Shown: positions 26,261-34,698 of the stretch, in pieces | Layout of the letters: each line of letters begins with the position of its first letter | How positions within the stretch are numbered: position 1 is the first letter of the stretch | NCBI GenBank assembly: GCA_020442275.1 | Contig: JAGRKN010000151.1 | Location: forward strand, 1-49,193 | Origin: Rhodoblastus sp. | GTDB lineage: Bacteria; Pseudomonadota; Alphaproteobacteria; Rhizobiales; Beijerinckiaceae | Direction: 5' to 3' | DNA: 49,193 bases | Made by a program: the position numbers and the translations under genes | Notes under the pieces: generated by a model | The model's database searches: none | Told to the model about the DNA's origin: nothing | What the model saw: the letters and a program-made list of their open reading frames with translations, nothing else

Positions 26261-28333
26261 ATGTTTCCTTCCTCCTGCTTCGCGCTCACCGGCGCTCGTC
26301 GTCATTTGCTTGCGCATGTCGCGCCTGCCGCGTTTCTCCTGATTTCGGGCAATGCATTCGCGCAACAGGCCCAGCGTGTCGAACGTCTCGAAGAGATCAA
26401 CGTCGTCGCCACATCGACGCCGACTCCGAACGATCAGACCGGCAGTTCAGTTACGGTCGTCACCGCCGAGCAGATCCGTGAGATGCAGCGCCGCACCGCG
26501 CCGGAGATCCTGCAAACCGTGCCCGGCCTCAATGTGGTGCAGACCGGGGGAACCGGCGGTTACACCAACGTGTTCATGCGCGGCACGAACGCCAATCATG
26601 TGAAAGTGCTGATCGATGGCATCGAGGTCAACGATCCGGCCTCGGCCAATGGCACGTTCGATTTCGGGCAATTGCTGGCGGGCGATATCGAGCGCGTCGA
26701 AGTGCTGCGCGGCCCGCAGAGCGGCCTCTACGGGTCGGATGCGATCGGCGGCGTGATCTCGATCACGACCAAGAAGGGCGAGGGGCCGGCCAAGTTCACG
26801 ACCTTCGTGGAGGGCGGCTCGTACGGCACGCTCAACAGTTCGATCGGCGTGCGCGGATCGCAGGAGCGCGTGAACTATTCGTTCAACATCCAGCGCCAGA
26901 GCGTAGGCAGCCTACCGGTCACGCCGCCCGAACTGACGCCCCCCGGCGTTGCGATCAACAACAATTCTTACAACAATCTGACCTTCTCCTCGAAGGTCGG
27001 CGCACAGCTCACCGATATCTTCGGGGTCAATCTCGTCGGACGCTATACGGAAGGACGCTTGCGTTTCACGAGCGACGATTTCGGCTTTCCTTACGGCTTC
27101 GCCTTCAGTTCGCCGAACGCGCGGCAGGATTATCAGCGCGACAAGCAGTCCTACGTGCGCGGCGAGGCCACCGCCAATCTGTTCGACGGGCGCTTCAAGA
27201 ACTGGTTCGGCGTGTCGCACATGCGTTCGGACACCTGGGCAAAGCCCGGCGATCAGACGCCGAGCTTCTTTTCCTCCGGCTACCAGCCGCCATACCAATA
27301 TATCGGCGAGCGCACGAAATTCGACTGGCGCGGGGAATTTGAGGTCGTGAACGGCCACAAGCTGATCGCCGGCGCCGAGACGCAGCGCGACTGGCTCACG
27401 ATTCCGATGCTCGACCCGACGCAGACGGCGACGGAGGCCGCGTTGACCAACACAGCCGGCTATGTCGAATATGTCGGCAACTTCTTCGACCGGTTCTTCT
27501 TGACGGCCAATGCGCGCCGCGACCGCAACAGCCAGTTCGGCGGGCACACGACCTATCGCATCGCCCCGTCCTTCCATGTGCCGTGGACGGATACGGTGCT
27601 GAAGGCGAGCTACGGCACGGGCTTCAAGGCGCCGACGCTCAACCAGCTCTACGTGTCCTATCCGGCCTTCTTCTACTTTGCCAATCCGCGGCTGCTGCCC
27701 GAGCAGAGCCGTGGCTTCGATGTCGGCTTCGAGCAGCCGCTGTTCGAGGACCGTTTCCGCTTCGGAGCGACCTACTTCCGCAACCGCATCAAGGATCTCA
27801 TCAACACGCAATTCGATCCGACGACGTTCACGTCCACGCTGGTCAATATCGGCAGCGGCAAGACATATGGCGTCGAGGCATTCGCGCAGGCGCGCATTTT
27901 CGATCAGCTCACGCTGCGCGCCGACTACACGTATACGGTGGCGCGTGACGCGAGTTCGATCTCGCCGACTGTCGGCGCGGTGCAGGCGGAACTCCTGAGA
28001 CAGGCGATCGAAGGAACACCGCAGCCGGATCTGCTCCGCCGTCCGCGCCGCAAGGCGAGCCTGCAGGCGACGTGGAAGCCGATAGACAAGCTCAGCCTGT
28101 CGGCGAGCGTGGTGCGTGTCAGCGGGTGGATCGACGGAACACGCGATTTCTCGATTCCGCGGTTCAAGGCGCCGGGCTACATGCTGGTCAATATCGCGAG
28201 CTCCTATGAATTCGCTGAAGGCGTGACAGCGACGGCGCGCGTCGACAATCTGTTCAACAAGCAATACCAGAGCCCGACCGGATTTCGTGCGCAAGGCATG
28301 GCGGCCTATGCAGGTCTGCGCGTGACCTATTGA
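26261..28333 (+). CDS. btuB: TonB-dependent outer-membrane receptor, BtuB-like (cobalamin uptake)
   Basis: This 690-residue outer-membrane barrel imports cobalamin or a related corrinoid. From the ATG at 26261 there is a signal peptide ending ISGNAFAQQ, a TonB-box-like EEINVVAT, and a plug domain with TAEQIREMQRRTAPEILQTV, VPGLNV, VFMRGTNANHVKVLIDGIEV and VEVLRGPQSGLYGSDAIGGV. The barrel ends with VTATARVDNLFNKQYQ and a terminal aromatic motif LRVTY. The upstream cobalamin riboswitch is the reason for the substrate call. A GTG at 26213 in frame is an alternative start. No BtuCDF inner-membrane importer is in the window. The receptor is divergent from the TonB gene that probably energises it. 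Confidence 0.88.
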   Translation: MFPSSCFALTGARRHLLAHVAPAAFLLISGNAFAQQAQRVERLEEINVVATSTPTPNDQTGSSVTVVTAEQIREMQRRTAPEILQTVPGLNVVQTGGTGGYTNVFMRGTNANHVKVLIDGIEVNDPASANGTFDFGQLLAGDIERVEVLRGPQSGLYGSDAIGGVISITTKKGEGPAKFTTFVEGGSYGTLNSSIGVRGSQERVNYSFNIQRQSVGSLPVTPPELTPPGVAINNNSYNNLTFSSKVGAQLTDIFGVNLVGRYTEGRLRFTSDDFGFPYGFAFSSPNARQDYQRDKQSYVRGEATANLFDGRFKNWFGVSHMRSDTWAKPGDQTPSFFSSGYQPPYQYIGERTKFDWRGEFEVVNGHKLIAGAETQRDWLTIPMLDPTQTATEAALTNTAGYVEYVGNFFDRFFLTANARRDRNSQFGGHTTYRIAPSFHVPWTDTVLKASYGTGFKAPTLNQLYVSYPAFFYFANPRLLPEQSRGFDVGFEQPLFEDRFRFGATYFRNRIKDLINTQFDPTTFTSTLVNIGSGKTYGVEAFAQARIFDQLTLRADYTYTVARDASSISPTVGAVQAELLRQAIEGTPQPDLLRRPRRKASLQATWKPIDKLSLSASVVRVSGWIDGTRDFSIPRFKAPGYMLVNIASSYEFAEGVTATARVDNLFNKQYQSPTGFRAQGMAAYAGLRVTY

Positions 28334-28372
28334 GACCAGGTCGACGCCTCATACGAAACGCGTGAAAACAAA

Positions 28373-28403
28373 GAGCCGGATCGGCTAATGCGCGATCCGG
28401 CTC
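28373..28403 (-). terminator. Intrinsic terminator of the cyanase-containing operon
   Basis: The arms GAGCCGGATCG (28373-28383) and CGATCCGGCTC (28393-28403) form a perfect 11-pair stem with a nine-base loop. On the minus strand the stem is followed by CTTTGTTTTC, a U-rich run, so it ends transcripts coming from cynS. On the plus strand the receptor gene also ends before it, but no U-run follows there. Confidence 0.75.
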
Positions 28404-28430
28404 GATGAGCATAGGCGTTTGCGCCGTTGA

Positions 28431-28919
28431 CTAGTCTTCCTTGTAGCCGAGCGCAGGCGTACCCTGCGTCGCGCCGTAATATTTGTACGGCAGGAATTTG
28501 CCGGACATGCCGATCTTGACGCGATCTCCTTTGGGGTCGGGCAGGCGCTCCATCTCGAAATCGAAGTCGATGGCGGACATGATGCCGTCGCCGAATTCCT
28601 CTTCGATCAGCGCCTTCCAGGCCGGCGCATTGACCATGACGAGTTCGTAGAAGCGATAGATCAGCGGATCGGTCGGCGGCATCGGTGTGCCCAAGCCGCG
28701 ATAGGGGACTTCGTTCAGCATCCGCTCTTCCACGACGCTGAGACCGAAAAGGTCGGCCGCCTTCTTCGCCAGCGGCTTGACCAGTTTCATCTGGCCGAGC
28801 AGCGCGCCGACGATCAGCACTTCCGACATGCCGCCGATCTCGCCGCAGATGTATTTCCAGCTCCAGCCCTTCTCGCGCTTGATGTCGAGGATTTTCTCGG
28901 TGAGTTCTTCACGCTTCAT
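28431..28919 (-). CDS. cynS: Cyanate hydratase (cyanase)
   Basis: This 162-residue cytoplasmic enzyme converts cyanate and bicarbonate to carbamate, which breaks down to ammonia and carbon dioxide. The N-terminal helical domain (LTEKILDIKREKGWSWKYI) is followed by the small C-terminal catalytic domain. The catalytic triad is visible as Arg89 and Glu92 in PLIYRFYE and Ser115 in DGIMSAID. The length is close to the usual 156 residues of this decameric enzyme. An AAGGAG site precedes the ATG. It is the last gene of the minus-strand run and follows an ABC importer related to nitrate and cyanate transporters, which supports cyanate as the compound delivered or produced. Confidence 0.95.
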   Translation of the reverse strand: MKREELTEKILDIKREKGWSWKYICGEIGGMSEVLIVGALLGQMKLVKPLAKKAADLFGLSVVEERMLNEVPYRGLGTPMPPTDPLIYRFYELVMVNAPAWKALIEEEFGDGIMSAIDFDFEMERLPDPKGDRVKIGMSGKFLPYKYYGATQGTPALGYKED

Positions 28920-28958
28920 TGCGTTCTCCTTCTTGAGCTTAGTAGTGGGAGGGGGTGG

Positions 28959-29795
28959 TTATTCCTCGCGCGCCCAGCTCGCCTTGCGAATTGCGCGCTC
29001 GCAAATCCAGTCGAGCGAGAAGCCAATGACGCCGATGATCACGACTGTCGCGGCAAGCCGGTCATATTCGAGAGCGTCGCGGGCATCGTTGATGGAATAG
29101 CCGAGGCCGGAGGTGACGCCGAGAAATTCCGCCGGCACCAGAACGATCCAGGCGACGCCGACGGCGAGCCTTATGCCGGCCAGCGCATCCTGCGCGATCG
29201 CCGGCATGATGATCGTGAACAGCATGTGCCAGGGGCGCGCGCCGAGATTGCGCCCGACCTTGAACCATGCGGGATCGATGCGCCGAAATCCATGTGCGGT
29301 CGAGAACAGGATCGGCCAGACTGCGGCGACGCCGATCAGGAAGATGATGGCGCGATCCCAGGAGGGAAAGGCTAGCACCGCGATCGGCATCCAGGCGAGC
29401 GGCGAGATCATGCGCAGGAACTGGAAGGGGACCGAACTGGCCTCGCGCGCGGCGCGGAAGCGGCCGATGACGATGCCCATGGGTACGCCGATGGCGATCG
29501 CCCAAGCGAGGCCGGCGCCGATGCGCATCAGGCTCGGCCAGGTCATGCGCCAGGCAAAGCCGCTCCGCAACATCTCCCATAATTTCTCGAACGTCGGGGC
29601 CGGCGCGAAGCCCGCGAAATTCGCGGTCGCCGGATTGTCGGCGATGATCTTGCCGCCGACCCACCAGACGGCGAGCAGGACGGCGAGGCCGATCAGCGCG
29701 AAGCCCGCGCCACGCGAGGCGTCACCCACCTTGCGGGCGCGCGCCTCGCTCTCGAATTGCGCAAGGGCTGCGCCGTCGATCGCTTCCGCGCTCAT
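28959..29795 (-). CDS. ABC transporter permease, nitrate/cyanate/taurine type
   Basis: This 278-residue inner-membrane permease has a soluble N-terminal stretch of about 30 residues, then GFALIGLAVLLAVWWVGGKI and five more hydrophobic segments. The EAA-like loop is VGRNLGARPWHMLFTIIMPA, typical of BPD_transp_1 permeases of the NrtB/CynB/SsuC group. It overlaps the binding-protein gene by four bases and is 39 bases upstream of cynS, as in the cynABDS operons of cyanate users. A role as cyanate permease is therefore likely, but the importer could instead bring in a precursor such as thiocyanate or a sulfonate. Confidence 0.85.
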   Translation of the reverse strand: MSAEAIDGAALAQFESEARARKVGDASRGAGFALIGLAVLLAVWWVGGKIIADNPATANFAGFAPAPTFEKLWEMLRSGFAWRMTWPSLMRIGAGLAWAIAIGVPMGIVIGRFRAAREASSVPFQFLRMISPLAWMPIAVLAFPSWDRAIIFLIGVAAVWPILFSTAHGFRRIDPAWFKVGRNLGARPWHMLFTIIMPAIAQDALAGIRLAVGVAWIVLVPAEFLGVTSGLGYSINDARDALEYDRLAATVVIIGVIGFSLDWICERAIRKASWAREE

Positions 29796-31036
29796 AGGGC
29801 CAGCATTTCTTCACGCGCGAAGGGGTCCGCGGGATTGACGCTCGGATCCTTCTTCCACTCGGGATGCTTGTCCATCGCCTTGCGGACGAAGTCGTAGTTG
29901 ACGAGGTCCTTGGCGACGAACTCCGGATCGAGGCTCTTGAGGAAAGTCGTGTCGCCGCTCACGACCGTGTCGTTCATCGCCTTCACGATCATCTTGGTGG
30001 CGGAGGGATAGGGCCAGGGCTGGAAGTCGATGCGACCGATCTTCCAGTCGTCGTGCTTGATCGCTCCTTCCTTGTCGTAGAAGGCGTGATCGTAATAAGT
30101 CATTGCGCGTTCCACGACCGGCGCTGGCATCGGCAGATAGCCGCCGCCATCCTTCGACAGAAGCTTGGCGACCTCCTTCTTGTTCTGCGAAGCGTAGACT
30201 TCCGCGCGGACGATCGCGTTCATCACTTTCTGCGTCCACTCGGGTTTCTTGGTCGTGACTTCTTCATGCATGCAGATCACGCAGCACGGATGGTTCTTCC
30301 AGATATCGCCGGTGAAGCGCAGCATCCGGCCGCCGGCCTTCAGTTCGCCCATGGCGTTGAAGGGTTCGGCGACGATATAGCCGTCGATCTTCTTGGCCGC
30401 GAGCGCGGCGGGCATGTCGGGCGGGCCCATCACCTGCAGGTTGCATTCGTCGGGCGCAAGCGTTTCGGTTTGCGACTTGATGACCGGCTTCACGCCGGAC
30501 TGACGTAGCGCGTATTGCAGCACGATGTTGTGCATCGAGTACCAGAAGGGGACGGCGATTTGCTTGCCTCCGAGGTCCTTGAAGCTCTTCACGTTCGTGT
30601 GGCCGCCGACGATGACGCCGGAGCCGTTGGTGTGCGCCCAGGCCATGATCTTGACCGGGAACTTGTTGTTGTAGCGCATCCACACCGGGATGGGCTTGAG
30701 CAGGTGCACGAGGTTGAACTTGCCGGCGGCGAAGGATTCGACGAGCGGCGACCAGCCACGGATCAGCGTCGGCTTTTCGGATTCGAGTCCTTCTTCCTTG
30801 AAGAAGCCCATGCCGTGAGCGACCAGGAGCGCGGTCGCGTCGGTGATCGGCAGGTAGCCGATGCGCACGACATCGTCGTCTGCCGCCATCGCCGACTGGC
30901 CGAAGCCGCCGAGCATCGTGCCGAGCGCCGCGAGACCGCCGGCTGCCAGCATGTCGAGCGAACGCCGACGCGTGATCGACAGACGGAAGCGATCATCATC
31001 GGGATGGATGATGTCGAGGCCACAACGTTCACACAT
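29792..31036 (-). CDS. ABC transporter substrate-binding protein, CmpA/NrtA-like, with Tat-type signal
   Basis: This 414-residue protein binds the importer's ligand outside the inner membrane. The N-terminus is unusual. Cys2 and Cys5 (CERCGLDII) lie before a twin-arginine signal TRRRSLDML (22-30) and a hydrophobic stretch ending QSAMAADD. The mature part begins VVRIGYLPITDATALLVAHG, characteristic of the nitrate/bicarbonate/cyanate binding family, and includes PFWYSMHNIVLQYALR and GYIVAEPFNAMGE. A Tat signal suggests the protein folds before export. Neighbours are an ATPase 21 bases upstream, a permease overlapping by four bases and cyanase. Cyanate is the first guess for the ligand, and thiocyanate or a sulfur compound the alternative. 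Confidence 0.85.
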   Translation of the reverse strand: MCERCGLDIIHPDDDRFRLSITRRRSLDMLAAGGLAALGTMLGGFGQSAMAADDDVVRIGYLPITDATALLVAHGMGFFKEEGLESEKPTLIRGWSPLVESFAAGKFNLVHLLKPIPVWMRYNNKFPVKIMAWAHTNGSGVIVGGHTNVKSFKDLGGKQIAVPFWYSMHNIVLQYALRQSGVKPVIKSQTETLAPDECNLQVMGPPDMPAALAAKKIDGYIVAEPFNAMGELKAGGRMLRFTGDIWKNHPCCVICMHEEVTTKKPEWTQKVMNAIVRAEVYASQNKKEVAKLLSKDGGGYLPMPAPVVERAMTYYDHAFYDKEGAIKHDDWKIGRIDFQPWPYPSATKMIVKAMNDTVVSGDTTFLKSLDPEFVAKDLVNYDFVRKAMDKHPEWKKDPSVNPADPFAREEMLAL

Positions 31037-31057
31037 ATCGGTCTTCCCTCTGTTGTC

Positions 31058-31918
31058 TCAGTGTTGTCCCGCGGCGGCGAGCCGCAAGGTTTCGACGCCT
31101 GCCTGGCGGGCGGCGGCGAGTTCCACGGAGCGGCCGGAAGCGCCCTCGAAAGATTTCTGCAGGCGCTCCTGCGCGGCCTGTGCGGCGGCGCTGCGCTCGG
31201 AGCGATCGGCGTCGTCCAGATCAATCGGCACAATGTCGAAGATGCGACCGGGGTTCGGCGCCATGACGATGGCGCGGTCGGCCATGGTGACCGCCTCGGG
31301 AATATCGTGCGTGACGATGACCAGCGTAATGCCGATCTCGCTGGCGATACGGCGAACGTCCTGCTGCAACGCGCGGCGCGTGACGAGATCGAGGGCAGAG
31401 AAAGGTTCGTCGAGGAACAGCACCTCCGGATGGACGGCGAGCGAACGTGCAAGCGCCACACGCTGTTGTTGACCGCCCGAGAGCTCCTGTACGTTCCGCT
31501 TCTCGTAGCCGTCGAGTTCAACAAGCGCGAGAAGTTCCTGCACGCGCGCCTCGATCTCCTTCTTCGGCCTGCCGGCGAACTTGAGCCCGAGGCCGACGCT
31601 CTGGGCGACCGTCATCCATGGAAAGAGATGAGGCTGCTGAAACATCACGACGCATTCAGGGGAGGGCCCTTTGACTAGTGCGCCGTCGAGCCGTATTTCG
31701 CCTTTCGTTGGCGCAGTGAGTCCGGACATGATGTGGAGCAGGGTCGACTTGCCGCAGCCCGAACGGCCGACGAGCGCGACCGCTTCGCAGGGCTGGATTT
31801 CGAATTCCACATTGGTGAGCGCATAGGTCGCGTTGCGACGGAAGCGGTGGCTGACGCCGGTCACGGCAATATGCGCTCCGGGCTTTCGTCCGCGATGCCT
31901 GTCCGATGCAACCGTCAT
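31058..31918 (-). CDS. ABC transporter ATP-binding protein of the cyanate-type importer
   Basis: This 286-residue ATPase has Walker A GRSGCGKST (51-59), Q-loop Gln94-Gln95, signature LSGGQQQR (146-153), Walker B VLFLDEP (166-172) and switch His204, so it looks active. Compared with the SsuB/TauB size, the C-terminus is longer by about 30 residues and rich in Ala, Glu and Arg. I chose MTVASDRH at 31918, which has AGGAGG close upstream; the longer frame overlaps the DsbA-like gene. A gap of 109 bases (31919-32027) separates it from that gene. Within it, GAAAATC and GATTTTC could pair at a distance, but I see no clear terminator. Confidence 0.88.
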   Translation of the reverse strand: MTVASDRHRGRKPGAHIAVTGVSHRFRRNATYALTNVEFEIQPCEAVALVGRSGCGKSTLLHIMSGLTAPTKGEIRLDGALVKGPSPECVVMFQQPHLFPWMTVAQSVGLGLKFAGRPKKEIEARVQELLALVELDGYEKRNVQELSGGQQQRVALARSLAVHPEVLFLDEPFSALDLVTRRALQQDVRRIASEIGITLVIVTHDIPEAVTMADRAIVMAPNPGRIFDIVPIDLDDADRSERSAAAQAAQERLQKSFEGASGRSVELAAARQAGVETLRLAAAGQH

Positions 31919-32027
31919 TGGCCCTCCTGCGGAAAATCTGTCGAGTGCAGCGCGCGCGTGTCGCGCCGATTTTCTGCCTTCGAAGCAAGCGTTGTGCCGT
32001 TCGGAGCGGCATGACTGCGACGTTTCG

Positions 32028-32627
32028 TCATGACGAGCGCTCCAACGCTTGCCGAACGAAGTCGAGGCGGTCCTGGCCGAAGAAGATTTCGCCAGCGACG
32101 CGATAGGTCGGCGATCCGAAGACGCCTGCGTCGATCGCGGCCTGTGTATTGGCCTCGAAGAGCGTCTGCGTCTCCAGCTCTGCCGCGACGTCCAGGACGA
32201 GCTGCGGATCGAGTCCACATTCGCGAAAGAGCATCGACAGCGTGTCCTGCGAGGCGATGTCGAGATCGCGCGCCCAGCAGGCCGCGAGCGTCGCGCCGGC
32301 GAGTCGATCGACCGGACCATGCATACGGTCGACCGCGATGATCGCGCGCGCCGCTGGCGCGGCGTCCGTCGGCCAGAACCGCGGCTTCGCGTTGACAGGT
32401 AGTGCGCGCGCCGCCGCCCAGCGCGCAATGTCGGTTGCACGATACGCGCGACGCGCGTCGGATTGTTTGGCCGGCGGAATCGATCCGCCTTCAGCGAAAA
32501 CGCGCGCAATATCGACGGGGCGTTGACGAACATGCGCGCCAAACTCCCCGGCCAGACGCAGGAGAGCGTCGTGGCCGAGATAAGCGTAGCCCGAGACCGG
32601 CGTGAAGAAGTGCTCGATCTCGGTCAT
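32028..32627 (-). CDS. DsbA/2-hydroxychromene-2-carboxylate isomerase family protein
   Basis: This 199-residue soluble protein has a thioredoxin-like fold related to kappa-class glutathione transferases and HCCA isomerase. It starts IEHFFTPVSGYAYLG, where Ser12 corresponds to the catalytic serine of the HCCA isomerase group; no CxxC is present, so it is not a disulfide oxidase. The C-terminal GVFGSPTYRVAGEIFFGQDR is the usual cis-proline region. Such enzymes use glutathione to isomerise or conjugate small molecules. It begins three bases after the end of the rhodanese gene, so the two are coupled. In this setting a role in processing a sulfur-containing or reactive cyanate-related molecule is conceivable but unproven. 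Confidence 0.8.
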   Translation of the reverse strand: MTEIEHFFTPVSGYAYLGHDALLRLAGEFGAHVRQRPVDIARVFAEGGSIPPAKQSDARRAYRATDIARWAAARALPVNAKPRFWPTDAAPAARAIIAVDRMHGPVDRLAGATLAACWARDLDIASQDTLSMLFRECGLDPQLVLDVAAELETQTLFEANTQAAIDAGVFGSPTYRVAGEIFFGQDRLDFVRQALERSS

Positions 32628-32630
32628 GGG

Positions 32631-33500
32631 TCACGCAGCCTTCGCTGCGGCGAGGGGCAGGCCCTCTTCGATCGGCAGCGAGGGATCGCGCGACCATTCG
32701 TTCCAGGAGCCGAAGTACATGCGCACGTCCTTCACGCCCGCGTTCTTCAGCGCGACGAAGGTGTTCGAGGCGCGCGCGCCCTTGAAGCAGTAAAGATAAA
32801 CAGTGGAGGCCGGCGTGATGCCGACGGTCGCGCATTCCGCGAGAATCTCGTCCTTCGACTTGAAGCGCGGGCCTTCAGCCGTCGGCTTCATCATGCGATA
32901 CCATTCGAGCCAGACGGCGCCGGGAATGCGGCCCTTGCGCGGGCAGAAGTCCTTGCCGTAGGGCGACGAGCTATCGCCGATCCATTCGTCGACGTCACGC
33001 ACGTCGAGCAGCACGATCTTCGGATCGCCGACGGCGGCGAGCATCGTCTTGGCGTCGATCAGAATGTCGCCGGCCGCCGGATCAATAACGAAGCCGCCCA
33101 TCGTAGGCGTGGGCGTTTCCGTCGACAGCGGAAGTCCAGCCGCTTTCCAGGCGTCCAGGCCGCCGTGCAGGACTTTCGCGTTGGGGTAGCCGAGGAAAGC
33201 GAGGATGTAATAGCCGCGGCAGGACTGGCCGAAGCCGGAATTCATCGATTGTTCGTAGATGATGGCGGTTTCCTTGCCGGTCAGGCCGGCCTTGGCGAAG
33301 GCTTCGGCGAATTTGTGTTTCAATTCGCTCATGCCTTCCGGCGTCGAAGTCGCCAGATAGGTGAAAATTTCGTGGACGTTGACCGCGCCGGGAATGTGTC
33401 CCGCCGCATAGGCTTCCGGCGCCCGCGTGTCGATCACGACCGTCGGGTTCGTCTTCATGAAAGTCGCGAGATCGGCAGCCGTAACCAATACATCCGTCAT
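32631..33500 (-). CDS. Two-domain rhodanese-type sulfurtransferase
   Basis: This 289-residue cytoplasmic protein has two rhodanese domains. The first (TNPTVVIDTRAPEAYAAGHI) lacks the active Cys position and is structural. The second (PKIVLLDVRDVDEWIG, then RIPGAVWLEW) carries Cys238 in YCFKGARAS, the persulfide-forming residue. Such enzymes move sulfane sulfur between thiosulfate or 3-mercaptopyruvate and acceptors such as cyanide, giving thiocyanate, or thiols. The ATG at 33500 has GGAG ten bases upstream. No signal peptide is present, unlike the second rhodanese at 48245. Position between a flavoprotein and the cyanate importer makes sulfur transfer in the same pathway likely. Confidence 0.88.
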   Translation of the reverse strand: MTDVLVTAADLATFMKTNPTVVIDTRAPEAYAAGHIPGAVNVHEIFTYLATSTPEGMSELKHKFAEAFAKAGLTGKETAIIYEQSMNSGFGQSCRGYYILAFLGYPNAKVLHGGLDAWKAAGLPLSTETPTPTMGGFVIDPAAGDILIDAKTMLAAVGDPKIVLLDVRDVDEWIGDSSSPYGKDFCPRKGRIPGAVWLEWYRMMKPTAEGPRFKSKDEILAECATVGITPASTVYLYCFKGARASNTFVALKNAGVKDVRMYFGSWNEWSRDPSLPIEEGLPLAAAKAA

Positions 33501-33526
33501 GAGGAACTCCATCCGGTTGGGGAAGC

Positions 33527-33565
33527 GCGGCCGCCGTGGCGGCCGCATCCGACGCGTCGTCGGAT
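33527..33565 (-). other. Two tandem perfect hairpins in an intergenic gap
   Basis: In the 66-base gap between the flavoprotein and rhodanese genes lie ATCCGACG/CGTCGGAT (33547-33565, three-base loop) and GCGGCCGCC/GGCGGCCGC (33527-33546, two-base loop). Both are perfect. No U-run follows on the minus strand, so full termination is unlikely; attenuation, RNA processing or message protection are possible. Confidence 0.6.
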
Positions 33566-33566
33566 C

Positions 33567-34682
33567 TCAGTGCGCCGTATCGGCGAGCATCTTGCGCAGC
33601 TGTTTGGTGGCCGGCGTGACGATGGCGACGAACCAGGCCTCGCGCAGGCGGCGTTGCGCACGGTGGGCGGCGACATAGCCGCGCGCGCCGCAATGGAGCA
33701 TGGCCGCATTGGCCGCCGCGACGCAGGCGTCGCCGCCCGCGAGCCGCAGCTCGATGATGCGCCGCCAATAGGCGATGTCCGTATTGTAGGGCGTCTTCGC
33801 AAGCTCCATCACTTCCGCCTCGACCTTTTCGAGCATCTCCTCGAAATGCTCGGGTTGTTCGGGCAGGTAGCAATTCACGTGGCCGAGCGCCGGCTTCACT
33901 TCGCGCATCATGGCGATGCAATCGCGGATGAGGCCGAAAGCCATGCCGAACTGCAGCAGCAGGAAGCCGGCGCGCACCTTCTTCACGTAGCTCATGGCGT
34001 CGTGCGAGAGCACCATGGAATCGGGAATGAAGGCGTCGCGGAACTGCACTGCGTAAGTGCCCGTGCCGTCCATCGCGAGGAAGGGCTCGCAGGGCTTCAG
34101 GGTCACGCCAGGGCCGGCGCAATCCACGAGGAACATGACACGCTGGCCGTCCGCCTCGACTTCGCAGATCGCGCCGAAGAGATGGTCGGGGCCGAGGTTG
34201 GAGACCCAAGGCAGAACGCCGCGAACCGTGTAGCCGCCCTTCACACGCTGCGCCTTCAGGCGCAATTGCTCTATCGCGTAGAAGGTCTTCATCGGGTTCG
34301 AGAGACCGGTGCCGCCGAGCTGCGCGCCGGAGGCGATGCGCGGCAGAAGACGTTCGCGCAGCTCTACGTTATCGGTGTTGAGCACGTACCAGCCGAGCGT
34401 GTCCTGACACCACGCCATGAAGCCGGTTGCCGTGCAGGTCTGCGAGACGATCGACATGGTGGCGATGGCCTCGCGGAGGTCGGCTTTGCCGTCGGGCGCC
34501 AGATGAGTGCCCCAGGCGCCGACCTTTCCGAAGGCGCGCATGGTGTCGGCGGGATAGAGACCCTTGTCGATTTCGACGACCTGCGCGTTGAGGTCGCTGC
34601 ACGCGATTCTGCGCACGGCGTCGCGGAGGGCCACGGCGCTTTCGGTCGCTGGTTTGTCGATCACTGCTTCCTGAAGCGCCAT
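33567..34682 (-). CDS. Acyl-CoA-dehydrogenase-like flavoprotein
   Basis: This 371-residue cytoplasmic FAD/FMN-type protein has the acyl-CoA dehydrogenase fold: an N-terminal helical part, a middle beta domain (GGYTVRGVLPWVSNLGPDHL, with FLAMDGTGTYAVQF) and a C-terminal four-helix bundle ending AHRAQRRLREAWFVAIVTPA. Its divergence from true fatty-acid enzymes and its setting next to sulfur genes suggest the branch that includes flavin-dependent monooxygenases such as DszC and SfnB, which oxidise organic sulfur compounds; a plain dehydrogenase remains possible. The gene is 16 bases after the OsmC-like gene. No flavin reductase is nearby, which a two-component monooxygenase would need from elsewhere. 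Confidence 0.75.
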   Translation of the reverse strand: MALQEAVIDKPATESAVALRDAVRRIACSDLNAQVVEIDKGLYPADTMRAFGKVGAWGTHLAPDGKADLREAIATMSIVSQTCTATGFMAWCQDTLGWYVLNTDNVELRERLLPRIASGAQLGGTGLSNPMKTFYAIEQLRLKAQRVKGGYTVRGVLPWVSNLGPDHLFGAICEVEADGQRVMFLVDCAGPGVTLKPCEPFLAMDGTGTYAVQFRDAFIPDSMVLSHDAMSYVKKVRAGFLLLQFGMAFGLIRDCIAMMREVKPALGHVNCYLPEQPEHFEEMLEKVEAEVMELAKTPYNTDIAYWRRIIELRLAGGDACVAAANAAMLHCGARGYVAAHRAQRRLREAWFVAIVTPATKQLRKMLADTAH

Positions 34683-34698
34683 GGCGCCCTCCCTTCGC

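Noticed and set aside
26912..28294. Long minus-strand open frame opposite the BtuB-like receptor.
   Set aside because: The plus-strand protein has all receptor motifs; the antisense translation has none.
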